Below are positions 18,582 through 28,285 of a stretch of 64,000 nt of DNA, one piece after another. A model generated the notes under the pieces. It was not told the DNA's origin. It worked only from the letters and a program-made list of their open reading frames with translations, and did not search any database. Location of the stretch: positions 62,001 through 126,000 of the forward strand of contig NZ_FOWN01000004.1 of assembly GCF_900115465.1 (NCBI RefSeq), written 5' to 3'. The DNA comes from Halolactibacillus alkaliphilus (lineage in GTDB: Bacteria; Bacillota; Bacilli; Bacillales; Amphibacillaceae). The number at the start of each line of letters is the position of its first letter. Within the stretch, counting starts at the first letter, position 1. The translations under genes were made by a program, and so were the position numbers.

Positions 18582-20532
18582 AATGAAAAAACTGACACTC
18601 ATATCTTTTCATGAACAAAAAGATCGGTTGCTGCAATCAATTCAAGCTCTGCAACGTTTCGAAGTGGTAGATTTACCGTCATCCGACTTGGGTGATGTCA
18701 ATGTATCGCCTTATGAAGTCGATACATTAGAAACAGTTGTTAAGAAGTTTGAGACTCGAATTGATCAAGTACAGACAGCTTTAGGTTTTATTCAGCCATA
18801 TATACCTAAGCGTCCTTTGAAAGAGAGATTACAAGAGAAAAGAAGAGAGTACACGCTCGAAGAACTTGAGCAAGAAATCTTTACTTTTTCCCCAAAAACA
18901 CTTGTTAAAGATGTTCTAGATTTAGAGAAGCGATTAGACACAATTGCCGAACTAAAAAAAGAGCTAAATGACAAGGAGTCTTTCTTTAAACATTGGAAAA
19001 AGCTTGATGTAAGTGCGCATGATCTTCGTTCGATGGAACGTGTCACAGGTAGTGTTGGTGTCATTCCTCAGCATGATCAGAATACATACATGACCATGCT
19101 GGAAGCATCAGATTTACTCTATGTCAATGAAGTGTACCAAACACGTGATGAAATCGGTGTGGTTGTCTATTTTGATCGTCGTGATCAAGAGGCGATCAAA
19201 CCTTTACTAAACGATGCTCACTTCGAACATGTCACTGAAAAGTTGACGGAAAAGCCTCACCTAGCATTAGAGGATATTGACGAAGAGTTAAAGGCTTTAA
19301 AGAAAGAAACAGCATCAATTAAGGATCGATTAGCTAAGATGTCAAAAGAAGTATGGCAACTTATGCTTACTGAAGAGTATTATGAAGCAAAACTTCAGCG
19401 GGAAAGAAGCAAACTCTTCTTAATCGATGAGAAACACCTCTTTATTATGGAAGGTTGGTTAGAAGAAGAAGAAGTTCCTCAAATGGAATTAGCACTTAAA
19501 TCTGTGTTACCTGAAGCGGAATATGTTCTCTATGTCAACGACGTGAAAGAGGAAGAAATTGATAACGTACCTGTTGTCCTTAAAAACAACGATTACGTCT
19601 CACCATTTGAGAGTATCACGGCTATGTACAACTTACCTAAGTACAATGAAATTGACCCGACCCCTTTCTTAGCACCATTTTACCTGCTCTTCTTTGGTAT
19701 GATGGCGGCTGATGTTGGCTACGGTCTATTATTATGGCTTGCTACTTTCGCCGTACTTAAATTTACTGAAGTGTCACCGGCAATGAAGAAGAATATGCGC
19801 TTCTTCCATTTGTTATCTTACCCAACAATTATTTGGGGACTAATATATGGTTCGTTTTTCGGGGCGGCGTTACCAGTTGTTTTATTATCAACGACAAATG
19901 ACGTTATTACCATTCTTATTCTTTCTGTTATATTTGGTATCACACAAATATTCTTCGGTTTAGGTATTAACACATACCTTAAGTTAAGAAATAAAGATAA
20001 ATTTGGTGCTTTTAGTGATGGTATCGGTTGGATTGGTATTTTTATTGGACTCATTGTGATGTTACTTGGTAACATGCTTTTAGATAGTGAGATCCTTGGT
20101 ACAATTGGTGCAATTATTGCAGTAGCGAGTGCGCTTGGCATTATTTTAGCTACGACACTTGGCTCAGAAAATAAAGCCCTTGGTGTTGGTCTAGGTGTAT
20201 ACAATCTTTATGGTATTACCGGCTACATTGGTGATATTGTTAGTTACACACGCCTGATGGCCTTAGGGGTATCAAGTGGAAGTATCGCCCTTGCCTTTAA
20301 TATGATCATTGGTTTTATACCGGGTGTTGGCCGATTTACTGTCGGAGCTGTTTTATTCATCGTGTTACACGCAGTTAACTTAGGATTAACATTCCTTAGT
20401 TCATATGTTCACGGTGCGCGTTTAATCTTTGTGGAGTTCTTCGGTAAGTTTTATGAAGGTGGAGGTAAAGCACTTAATCCTTTAAGAGCTGCCGAGAAAC
20501 ACATACAATTAAAAAATCAAAAACAATCGTAA
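18568..20532 (+). CDS. ntpI: V-type ATPase membrane subunit a (NtpI)
   Basis: A 654-aa protein with a soluble, coiled-coil-rich N-terminal half (about 1-345) and a membrane half with about 7-8 helices (from PTPFLAPFYLLFFGMMAADVGYG onward; only motifs quoted). The essential channel arginine is Arg562 in SYTRLMALGVSSGS, next to the GYIGDIVSYTR helix typical of the family. It forms the two ion half-channels beside the NtpK ring. The start lies inside the end of ntpF, preceded by GAGGAGG. Confidence 0.95.
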   Translation: MAIAKMKKLTLISFHEQKDRLLQSIQALQRFEVVDLPSSDLGDVNVSPYEVDTLETVVKKFETRIDQVQTALGFIQPYIPKRPLKERLQEKRREYTLEELEQEIFTFSPKTLVKDVLDLEKRLDTIAELKKELNDKESFFKHWKKLDVSAHDLRSMERVTGSVGVIPQHDQNTYMTMLEASDLLYVNEVYQTRDEIGVVVYFDRRDQEAIKPLLNDAHFEHVTEKLTEKPHLALEDIDEELKALKKETASIKDRLAKMSKEVWQLMLTEEYYEAKLQRERSKLFLIDEKHLFIMEGWLEEEEVPQMELALKSVLPEAEYVLYVNDVKEEEIDNVPVVLKNNDYVSPFESITAMYNLPKYNEIDPTPFLAPFYLLFFGMMAADVGYGLLLWLATFAVLKFTEVSPAMKKNMRFFHLLSYPTIIWGLIYGSFFGAALPVVLLSTTNDVITILILSVIFGITQIFFGLGINTYLKLRNKDKFGAFSDGIGWIGIFIGLIVMLLGNMLLDSEILGTIGAIIAVASALGIILATTLGSENKALGVGLGVYNLYGITGYIGDIVSYTRLMALGVSSGSIALAFNMIIGFIPGVGRFTVGAVLFIVLHAVNLGLTFLSSYVHGARLIFVEFFGKFYEGGGKALNPLRAAEKHIQLKNQKQS

Positions 20533-21030
<498 letters not shown>

Positions 21031-21058
21031 GAATATAAATAGTGAGAGGATGGGGACT

Positions 21059-21643
21059 ATGAAAGATTTACAAGCTTTGTCCGCACAAATTTTGGCTAAA
21101 ACCAAAGAAGAAGGACAAAAGAAAATCGAGCAATACGAAAAAGTTGCTAATGACAAAGTTGAAGAACAACGTCAAAAGCTTGTGGAAAGTCAAAAAAATC
21201 GACAAGAACAAATCGAAAATCAAATGAAAAATGACTATGAACGCGAAGCACAAACGTTAGCGAACAATAAGCGTAACGCTGTCCTTGGTAAAAAACAAGC
21301 CCTGTTAAAGGATGTATTCGAAAAAGCAGCTGAGAAAATGATTAATTGGGATAACCAAACATTTGCTAGCTTTTTATCAGGTGTCCTTTCACAACTTGAC
21401 CAAGATAAACAATGGCAAATTGTTCCTGGCTCACGCTCAGAAACTGTTTTTCAATCGGAAGAAGTTAAAGCGATCGTAAACAATTATCGTCATGTTTCAA
21501 TGGCTAATGACCTCGTAAAAGGCAAAGGCGGCTTCTTGGTTCAAGAAGGCGGGATTGACTATAACTTCTGTTTTGATGTGCTTGTTCAGGAAATGAAGAA
21601 AGAATTTTCTCCACAACTTGCAACCTTAGCATTTAAAAACTAA
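21059..21643 (+). CDS. ntpE: V-type ATPase peripheral-stalk subunit E
   Basis: 194 aa, with an N-terminal coiled coil (about 1-85, rich in Lys/Glu/Gln) and a globular C-terminal domain containing VKGKGGFLVQEGGIDYNFCFD, the usual end of subunit E. Pairs with NtpF in the stator stalk. The ATG at 21059 has GAGAGGA 8 bases upstream and is preferred to the ATG at 21050, which lies inside that site. Fourth gene of the ntp operon. Confidence 0.9.
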   Translation: MKDLQALSAQILAKTKEEGQKKIEQYEKVANDKVEEQRQKLVESQKNRQEQIENQMKNDYEREAQTLANNKRNAVLGKKQALLKDVFEKAAEKMINWDNQTFASFLSGVLSQLDQDKQWQIVPGSRSETVFQSEEVKAIVNNYRHVSMANDLVKGKGGFLVQEGGIDYNFCFDVLVQEMKKEFSPQLATLAFKN

Positions 21644-21663
21644 TGAATAAGGGGGGAGAATAA

Positions 21664-22671
21664 ATGCAGGACACTCAATATAAAGGCGTTAATACTTTAC
21701 TTCGTGTATACGAAACAAAGTTATTGTTACGTGACGATTATGAAAAAATGTTGCGTGCGGAAGGCTTACGTGAAGCACTGGAAGTATTAAAAAGCACAGA
21801 ATACCTATTTGATGAACACGATGTAATGGAAAACAAGAACTTTGATCGTTTCTTAATTCAACGTGTGAAAAATATTTATGATGAACTGTTTGAAGTGACA
21901 CCAGATTCTGAAGTCATTCAGATTTTCTCGCTTCGATATAGCTATCACAATCTAAAGGTGTTATTAAAACAACGCTTTACCGGCCTTGATTTAGACCATT
22001 TACTCATTCCGATTGGGAAGAACCCGCTGTCTACCTTGCGTCAGCTTGTAAACGCCCGTCAATCAGATGATTTAAATCCTGTCATGGTCGAGGGTGTTCA
22101 ACTCGCGATTGAAGATTATGAAACATATGGCCGTTTAGAAGCTGCGGATGTCTTTATGGACACGTATTTCTATAAACATATGCGAAAAATCTGTGACCGG
22201 TTAAATAACCCAACTATTAGTCAAATGGCTGATGTGTTAATCGATTTAGACAACTTATCAACTGTAGTAAGAAGTATTCATCAGAACAAATCACGTTCAT
22301 TTCTCCATACCGTGTTATCAAGCTCTGGCTCCATATCTAAGAAAGCAATTATTGATGCCAGTGAACAAGGAGCTGTCGCTGTTCTTAATCAACTATATCT
22401 TGATAAACCATATGCCAGTCGTCTTCAAGCTGTCGTTAATGACCAAAAAGACGACCTAGATCCTATGGTACTTGATAAAGTGATTGATGAAACAATTGAT
22501 GAGCTAATGGAAGAAGCAACATTCCAAGCCTTTGGCCCAATGCCGGTAATAGCCTTCTTATTCTTCGTCGAAAAAGAAGTAGCAAATATCCGCTTAATAT
22601 TAGTTGGGAAAGACAATCAAATTGATGAGAATATTTTAAGAGAAAGGATGCGACCAATTTATGGCCCATAA
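21664..22671 (+). CDS. ntpC: V-type ATPase subunit C (d-type, links rotor shaft to ring)
   Basis: 335 aa, the usual length of the funnel-shaped V/A-ATPase C/d subunit. It begins with the [13 protein letters not shown] helix and ends with [22 protein letters not shown], the conserved C-terminal signature. It has a strong AAGGGGGGAG site. It overlaps ntpG by 11 bp. In the complex it couples the D-F shaft to the proteolipid ring. Confidence 0.92.
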   Translation: MQDTQYKGVNTLLRVYETKLLLRDDYEKMLRAEGLREALEVLKSTEYLFDEHDVMENKNFDRFLIQRVKNIYDELFEVTPDSEVIQIFSLRYSYHNLKVLLKQRFTGLDLDHLLIPIGKNPLSTLRQLVNARQSDDLNPVMVEGVQLAIEDYETYGRLEAADVFMDTYFYKHMRKICDRLNNPTISQMADVLIDLDNLSTVVRSIHQNKSRSFLHTVLSSSGSISKKAIIDASEQGAVAVLNQLYLDKPYASRLQAVVNDQKDDLDPMVLDKVIDETIDELMEEATFQAFGPMPVIAFLFFVEKEVANIRLILVGKDNQIDENILRERMRPIYGP

Positions 22672-22972
22672 GATAGCAGTAGTTGGAGACAAAGATTCGG
22701 TCTTACCTTTCAAAATCTTAGGATTTGATGTGTTCGCTTCTAGTACACCTCGAATTGCTCGTGAAACGATTGATCGTTTAGCAGAGGAAAATTATGGGGT
22801 TATATACTTAACAGAAGCAATGGCGAAGGAAATACCGGATACAATAAAACGTTACGATGCAGAAGTTCAACCCGCAATCATCCTAATCCCGAATCATAAG
22901 GGATCATTGAATATCGGTAAGTCCCGAATTCAAAAGAACATGGAAAAAGCCGTTGGACAAAACATCTTATAA
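22661..22972 (+). CDS. ntpG: V-type ATPase subunit F (NtpG)
   Basis: 103-aa central-stalk subunit F. Starts [24 protein letters not shown], the CheY-like fold signature of this subunit, and continues with [16 protein letters not shown] and [13 protein letters not shown]. The start lies inside the end of ntpC. It binds subunit D to make the rotating shaft. Confidence 0.93.
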   Translation: MAHKIAVVGDKDSVLPFKILGFDVFASSTPRIARETIDRLAEENYGVIYLTEAMAKEIPDTIKRYDAEVQPAIILIPNHKGSLNIGKSRIQKNMEKAVGQNIL

Positions 22973-22990
22973 TTTTGGGAGGGGACTTAT

Positions 22991-24775
22991 TTGAAGAAAG
23001 GAACAATTATTAAAGTTTCCGGTCCTTTAGTAATGGCAAAAGGTATGGAACATGCAAATATCCAAGACCTTTGCTACGTAGGGGACATGCGATTAGTTGG
23101 TGAGATCATTGAAATGCGTCATGATGTTGCCTCTATCCAGGTATACGAGGAAACGTCTGGTGTAGGACCAGGCGAGCCAGTTGAAACAACTGGGGAAGCT
23201 TTATCAGTAGAACTAGGACCAGGAATTGTGTCACAGATGTTTGATGGCATCCAGCGTCCACTAGATACATTTAAAGCAAAAACAAATAGTAACTTCTTAG
23301 TTAGAGGGGTTAATATCGAAGCGTTAGATCGCGAAGCTAAGTGGGCTTTTAAAGCTACTAAGAACGTCGGTGATATCGTAGAACCAGGTGACATCGTCGG
23401 TACGGTTCAAGAAACAAAGGTTATCGAGCACCGCGTTATGGTTCCTCATGGCGTTAAAGGTAAATTAACAGCGATTGAATCAGGTGATTATTCACTTGAA
23501 GATGTTGTTTATAAAATAGAAACAGATAATGGCGAAAAAGAACTAACGATGCTACAACGCTGGCCAGTTCGTCGTGGACGTCCATTTAAAAAGAAATTAA
23601 ATCCTGATAAGCCAATGCTGACAGGCCAACGTGTTATTGACACGTTCTTCCCAATCACTAAAGGTGGCGCAGCGGCTGTTCCAGGACCATTTGGTGCCGG
23701 AAAAACCGTTGTACAGCACCAAATTGCGAAATTTAGTGATGTGGACTTAGTTGTTTACGTTGGTTGTGGAGAACGTGGAAACGAGATGACGGACGTTCTT
23801 AACGAATTCCCTGAACTTGTTGATCCAAATACAGGCGAATCACTGATGGAGCGTACAATTCTTATTGCCAACACATCAAACATGCCTGTAGCAGCGCGTG
23901 AAGCGTCAATCTATACAGGTATTACAATTGCAGAATACTTCCGCGATATGGGATACAGTGTAGCAATCATGGCTGATTCAACATCACGTTGGGCAGAGGC
24001 GCTACGTGAGATGTCAGGTCGTCTTGAAGAGATGCCTGGGGATGAAGGTTATCCAGCCTATCTAGGTAGCCGTATTGCTGAATACTATGAGCGTGCTGGT
24101 CGTATTCTTACGGTTGGTTCTGAAGAGCGTGAAGGTAGCATTACAGCGATCGGAGCCGTATCACCACCAGGTGGGGATACATCTGAACCTGTTACACAGA
24201 ACACCTTGCGTGTTGTTAAAATATTCTGGGCTCTTGATTCATCACTTGCTCAAAAACGTCACTTCCCATCAGTTAACTGGTTAACATCGTATTCTCTTTA
24301 TTTAAATGATGTTGGTAAATTTATGGATCAAGATTTAGAAGTGAACTGGGCTGAAATGGTTCAACACTCAATGAATATTCTTCAAGAAGAGTCTGAGCTA
24401 CAAGAGATTGTTCGTCTTGTTGGTATTGAATCACTATCAGAAAAAGACCGTTTAACGATGGTAATCGCGCAACAATTGCGTGAAGATTACCTTCAACAAA
24501 ACGCCTTTGATGAGGTTGATACATTTACTTCACGTAAGAAGCAACTCTATATGCTTGATTTAATCCTTTCATTTGAGCATGAAGCTCGCGAAGCGATGCG
24601 TCTTGGTGCTTACTATAAAGAAATTGTCGATGGGACAGTGGCTTTACGTGATAAGATTGCTCGTGCGAAATTTATTTCTGAAGATAACGTCGAACAAATT
24701 CGCGCGCTTAAAGATGAAACAAAAGAAACAATCTACAACATTGTTGCTGAAGGAGGTATGACGCAAAATGCTTAA
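22991..24775 (+). CDS. ntpA: V-type ATPase catalytic subunit A
   Basis: 594-aa catalytic subunit. TTG start at 22991, preceded by TTGGGAGGGGA. The N-terminal beta-barrel begins [16 protein letters not shown]. The P-loop GPFGAGKT has Lys238, the catalytic Glu region is [11 protein letters not shown], and the Walker B/arginine region is [20 protein letters not shown]. The 'non-homologous' insertion specific to A subunits is present around 115-210. It overlaps ntpB by 8 bp. Confidence 0.97.
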   Translation: MKKGTIIKVSGPLVMAKGMEHANIQDLCYVGDMRLVGEIIEMRHDVASIQVYEETSGVGPGEPVETTGEALSVELGPGIVSQMFDGIQRPLDTFKAKTNSNFLVRGVNIEALDREAKWAFKATKNVGDIVEPGDIVGTVQETKVIEHRVMVPHGVKGKLTAIESGDYSLEDVVYKIETDNGEKELTMLQRWPVRRGRPFKKKLNPDKPMLTGQRVIDTFFPITKGGAAAVPGPFGAGKTVVQHQIAKFSDVDLVVYVGCGERGNEMTDVLNEFPELVDPNTGESLMERTILIANTSNMPVAAREASIYTGITIAEYFRDMGYSVAIMADSTSRWAEALREMSGRLEEMPGDEGYPAYLGSRIAEYYERAGRILTVGSEEREGSITAIGAVSPPGGDTSEPVTQNTLRVVKIFWALDSSLAQKRHFPSVNWLTSYSLYLNDVGKFMDQDLEVNWAEMVQHSMNILQEESELQEIVRLVGIESLSEKDRLTMVIAQQLREDYLQQNAFDEVDTFTSRKKQLYMLDLILSFEHEAREAMRLGAYYKEIVDGTVALRDKIARAKFISEDNVEQIRALKDETKETIYNIVAEGGMTQNA

Positions 24776-26144
24776 GGAATATAAAACAGTTAGCGAAGTC
24801 GTTGGACCTCTGATGGCCGTTGAAGGTGTAGAAGGCGTTAAATTTGACGAGTTAGTTGAAGTCCAACTACAAACTGGTGAAATCCGCCACGGACAAGTAC
24901 TTGAAGTGCATAATGATAAAGCAATGGTTCAGATTTTCGAAGGACCAAGCGGTATTAATATTAAAGACACCAAAGTGCGTTTCCGCGGAAAGCCATTATC
25001 TATTGATGTATCAGAAGACATGGTTGGTCGTGTCTTCAATGGTTTAGGCGAACCTATGGATGGTGGTCCAGACATTATTCCAGAACAAAGTCTAGATGTT
25101 AATGGTCAAGCCATTAACCCTATCGCACGTGACTATCCTGATGAATTTATTCAAACTGGAATCTCTGCGATTGACCACTTAAATACACTTGTACGTGGTC
25201 AAAAACTACCTGTATTCTCAGGATCTGGTTTACCCCACAAAGAACTTGCCGCTCAAATTGCGCGTCAAGCAGCTGTATTAAATAGTGATGAAAAATTCGC
25301 CGTTGTTTTTGCGGCAATGGGGATTACATTCGATGAGGCTGAATACTTCATGGAAGACTTCCGTAAAACTGGTGCGATAGATCGCTCTGTTATGTTTATT
25401 AACTTAGCCAATGACCCGGCAATTGAACGTATTGCAACACCTAAAATGGCTTTAACAACAGCTGAATATTTAGCTTTTGAAAAAGACATGCACGTACTTG
25501 TTATCATGACGGATATGACTTACTATTGTGAAGCACTTCGTGAGATTTCTGCTGCACGCCGTGAAGTACCAGGTCGTCGTGGTTACCCAGGTTATCTCTA
25601 TACTAACCTTTCAACTTTATATGAACGCGCTGGTCGTCTTGTTGGTAAAAAAGGATCGGTAACACAAATACCAATCCTCTCTATGCCAGAAGATGATATC
25701 ACGCACCCAATTCCTGACCTTACCGGTTATATTACCGAAGGACAGATCATCTTAAGTCGTGATCTTGATAAACAAGGATTAAAGCCACCAATTAACGTCT
25801 TACCATCGTTGTCTCGTCTAAAAGATAAAGGAACAGGTGAGGGTAAAACGCGTAAAGATCATGCACCAACAATGAACCAGTTGTTCGCAGCTTATGCTAA
25901 AGGCATCGAAGCGAAAGAACTTGCCGTTGTTCTTGGTGAATCAGCATTATCTGATACAGATAAATTATATGTTGAATTTACAAAACGATTTGAAGCAGAA
26001 TATATCAATCAAGGATTCTATACGAACCGTTCAATTGAGGAAACATTAACATTAGGATGGGAATTACTCTCAATCTTACCTCGCACTGAGCTTAAACGTA
26101 TTAGTAGTGCACTGATCGAAGAGTTTATGCCGGAAGGAGAGTGA
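24768..26144 (+). CDS. ntpB: V-type ATPase regulatory subunit B
   Basis: 458-aa non-catalytic partner of NtpA. The P-loop position reads [14 protein letters not shown], without the Walker A lysine pattern, as expected for B subunits. [15 protein letters not shown] and [20 protein letters not shown] are highly conserved family segments. The start overlaps the end of ntpA. B contributes the arginine finger to the A/B nucleotide site. Confidence 0.97.
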   Translation: MLKEYKTVSEVVGPLMAVEGVEGVKFDELVEVQLQTGEIRHGQVLEVHNDKAMVQIFEGPSGINIKDTKVRFRGKPLSIDVSEDMVGRVFNGLGEPMDGGPDIIPEQSLDVNGQAINPIARDYPDEFIQTGISAIDHLNTLVRGQKLPVFSGSGLPHKELAAQIARQAAVLNSDEKFAVVFAAMGITFDEAEYFMEDFRKTGAIDRSVMFINLANDPAIERIATPKMALTTAEYLAFEKDMHVLVIMTDMTYYCEALREISAARREVPGRRGYPGYLYTNLSTLYERAGRLVGKKGSVTQIPILSMPEDDITHPIPDLTGYITEGQIILSRDLDKQGLKPPINVLPSLSRLKDKGTGEGKTRKDHAPTMNQLFAAYAKGIEAKELAVVLGESALSDTDKLYVEFTKRFEAEYINQGFYTNRSIEETLTLGWELLSILPRTELKRISSALIEEFMPEGE

Positions 26145-26151
26145 TTGACCT

Positions 26152-26781
26152 ATGGCTAGATTAAATGTCAAGCCAACACGGATGGAGCTTTCCAAACTAA
26201 AAGACCGGTTAGCAATATCAACTCGAGGTCACAAGCTTTTAAAGGATAAACAAGATGAGTTAATGCGTCAGTTCATTACTTTGATTCGAAAGAATAATAC
26301 GCTACGTGATGAGGTAGAAAAGGAACTAACAGAGGCGATGAAAGCTTTTGTTGTTGCTAAATCACTGACAAACGAAGCCTTTATTGAAGAATTATTTGCC
26401 GTACCTGGTAAGTCAATTACACTTGATATCCAAGAAAAGAATATTATGAGTGTAATGGTACCTGAAATGAATTTTACTGTTGATGAAGATGATAAACAAT
26501 CGGAAATGCAGTACGGGTTGCTTAACTCTAACAGTGAACTGGATGACTCCATTGATCGCATTAACGTTATTTTACCTAAACTATTAAAGCTTTCTGAAAT
26601 CGAAAAAACGTGTCAATTAATGGCTGATGAAATTGAGAAGACACGCCGTCGTGTAAATGCATTGGAATATTTAAAAATTCCCCAGCTTAAAGAAACGATT
26701 CATTACATTCAAATGAAACTTGAAGAAGATGAGCGTGCGAGTATTACACGGATTATGAAAGTCAAAGACATGGGACAATAA
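26152..26781 (+). CDS. ntpD: V-type ATPase subunit D (central rotor shaft)
   Basis: 209 aa, predicted long antiparallel coiled coil. Begins with the signature [17 protein letters not shown] and has [15 protein letters not shown] near the C-terminal helix, both typical of subunit D. Last gene of the operon: unlike Enterococcus hirae there is no ntpH or ntpJ (potassium transporter) after it; a terminator follows at once. Confidence 0.95.
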   Translation: MARLNVKPTRMELSKLKDRLAISTRGHKLLKDKQDELMRQFITLIRKNNTLRDEVEKELTEAMKAFVVAKSLTNEAFIEELFAVPGKSITLDIQEKNIMSVMVPEMNFTVDEDDKQSEMQYGLLNSNSELDDSIDRINVILPKLLKLSEIEKTCQLMADEIEKTRRRVNALEYLKIPQLKETIHYIQMKLEEDERASITRIMKVKDMGQ

Positions 26782-26786
26782 TTTTG

Positions 26787-26815
26787 AACACCACCTCTTT
26801 ATGGGGTGGTGTTTT
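26787..26815 (+). terminator. V-ATPase operon terminator
   Basis: AACACCACC / GGTGGTGTT stem (26787-26795 with 26805-26813) followed by a short T-run. Confidence 0.85.
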
Positions 26816-26875
26816 GTCGTTTGTGATAGATTGATCGGATACATGAGGCGAACTAGAATTAGAATACGAAACGAT

Positions 26876-26920
26876 AAAAAATCAGCAGTGATGCGCTATT
26901 CAATGCATCAATGCTGATTT
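26876..26920 (-). terminator. dapA terminator
   Basis: On the minus strand a stem of 15 pairs with one mismatch (outer arms 26912-26920 with 26879-26887, inner TGATGC / GCATCA) ends in a T-run (the A-run at 26876-26880). Confidence 0.88.
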
Positions 26921-26942
26921 AAAATTTACTATTTATTTCCGA

Positions 26943-27815
26943 TTAATAAAGGTGACCCACCACATCGTCGACATCTGCTTTTTCAGCTTCATTTAATGCA
27001 ATCAGTGGTAAACGTACATGACCAACGTTTAACCCTTTTTTATTTAAGGCATATTTCACAGCTGAAGGATTTGGCGCGCTAAACAACGCTTTAATGACCG
27101 GTGCAATTTCCTGTTGGATTTTGGTTGCAGTTACTACGTCACCTGCGGTGTACGCCTTAACCATTGCAGACATTTCGTTGCCCACGATATGTGAAGCAAC
27201 ACTTACAATGCCTGAACCACCTAGGGATAGGATAGGTAACAATAAGTTATCATCACCGCTATAGACAATAAAATCATCTGGGGTTTCTTTAATGATTTGA
27301 CTGATTAAATCTAAATCACCTGTCGCTTCCTTAATGGCAACAATATTTTTAACTTCAGCCAGTCGTAAAACTGTCTCTAACTCTAATCTCACGACCGTAC
27401 GACCTGGAATATTATAAAGCATCACAGGTAATGTTATGGCTTCAGCAATCGTTTTAAAATGCTGATACATCCCTTCTTGTGAAGGTTTATTATAATATGG
27501 TGTGACGAGCATGATACCATCTACACCGATCTCCTCTGCTTCTTTAGATAACGCGATAGATTGCTTTGTGTTATTAGACCCTGTACCAGCAATAACAGGT
27601 ACACGTTTGTTAACATAGTTAACAACAAAACGTAGAAAAGATAGCTTCTCATCGTGTGATAACGTCGGAGACTCGCCAGTTGTCCCAACAGCAACAATTC
27701 CTTCCGTTCCATTATCGATTAAATAATCGATTAATCGTTTTGTTTCGTCATAGTTGATCTCATCCTGGTCATTAAAAGGCGTGACCATCGCAGTTAATAC
27801 TTGATTAAATTCCAT
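26943..27815 (-). CDS. dapA: 4-hydroxy-tetrahydrodipicolinate synthase
   Basis: DapA condenses pyruvate with aspartate semialdehyde, opening the lysine and diaminopimelate branch. The 290-aa TIM barrel carries GTTGESPTL, the catalytic Tyr region VMLYNIPGRT and the Schiff-base lysine in IVAIKEATGD. Its mRNA starts with a lysine riboswitch and terminator, so lysine should shut it off. Divergent from the GGDEF/EAL gene. No other dap or lys gene is adjacent. Confidence 0.97.
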   Translation of the reverse strand: MEFNQVLTAMVTPFNDQDEINYDETKRLIDYLIDNGTEGIVAVGTTGESPTLSHDEKLSFLRFVVNYVNKRVPVIAGTGSNNTKQSIALSKEAEEIGVDGIMLVTPYYNKPSQEGMYQHFKTIAEAITLPVMLYNIPGRTVVRLELETVLRLAEVKNIVAIKEATGDLDLISQIIKETPDDFIVYSGDDNLLLPILSLGGSGIVSVASHIVGNEMSAMVKAYTAGDVVTATKIQQEIAPVIKALFSAPNPSAVKYALNKKGLNVGHVRLPLIALNEAEKADVDDVVGHLY

Positions 27816-27879
27816 TATTACACCTCATTATTGTTTTTTAAAAGACAGATAAGAGCTATATCAAAAATAATCACCATAG

Positions 27880-27907
27880 AAAAAGCAGCTCAAACTAAGT
27901 GAGCTGC
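27880..27907 (-). terminator. Terminator of the lysine riboswitch
   Basis: GCAGCTCA / TGAGCTGC stem with a 7-base loop, followed on the minus strand by a T-run; located between the aptamer and dapA, as expected for the expression platform. Confidence 0.9.
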
Positions 27908-27929
27908 ATCATGTATGTTTTACCGTTGA

Positions 27930-28120
27930 TGCGTGAGATAGCCCTCCATATAGTATATAACCTATATGACAATGTTGTACCTCTTAAATACAACACCAGC
28001 ATAAAAACGCATAAACCGCTTCTATCCTTCGGCATAAGACCCTTTCAAAAAAACATCACGGAGTGTTTATGACTCTATGTTTTATTACTCATATCTTATG
28101 CAACCTCTATACCCACTTCA
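27930..28120 (-). ncRNA. Lysine riboswitch (L-box) of dapA
   Basis: On the minus strand, the order of conserved pieces is AGAGGTTGCATAAG, an AGTAA loop region, GAAAGGGTCTTATGCCGAAGG, GCTGGTGTTG and finally GGAGGGCTATCTC. These are the hallmarks of the lysine aptamer. It sits between a good promoter (28153-28181) and a terminator just ahead of dapA. High lysine would be expected to favour the terminator. Exact P1 pairing was not folded, so the borders are approximate. Confidence 0.9.
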
Positions 28121-28152
28121 ATATGTATTGAAGTATATATGATTGTGGTTTA

Positions 28153-28181
28153 ACTATATCAAAAAAATAAGCCGTTGACAA
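28153..28181 (-). promoter_or_regulatory. dapA promoter
   Basis: On the minus strand TTGTCA (28176-28181), 17-bp spacer, TATAGT (28153-28158). Confidence 0.75.
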
Positions 28182-28225
28182 ATACTTTTATGAATTTTAG
28201 CACACGAAACAGTCAATTGTTTACA

Positions 28226-28255
28226 TTGTCAATCACTATTAAAATACGCTACAAT
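28226..28255 (+). promoter_or_regulatory. Promoter of the GGDEF/EAL gene
   Basis: TTGTCA, 18-bp spacer, TACAAT; about 30 bp before the start codon at 28286. Confidence 0.6.
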
Positions 28256-28285
28256 AAAGGTATCACAGGGAAAGGACGCGTGCAT

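Noticed and set aside
19818-20204. 128-aa minus-strand frame within ntpI
   Set aside because: Antisense of the transmembrane region of ntpI; no independent support.
28175-28285. Longer N-terminus for the GGDEF/EAL protein
   Set aside because: The TTG at 28175 lies upstream of the predicted promoter and has no ribosome-binding site; the ATG at 28286 has a strong one.
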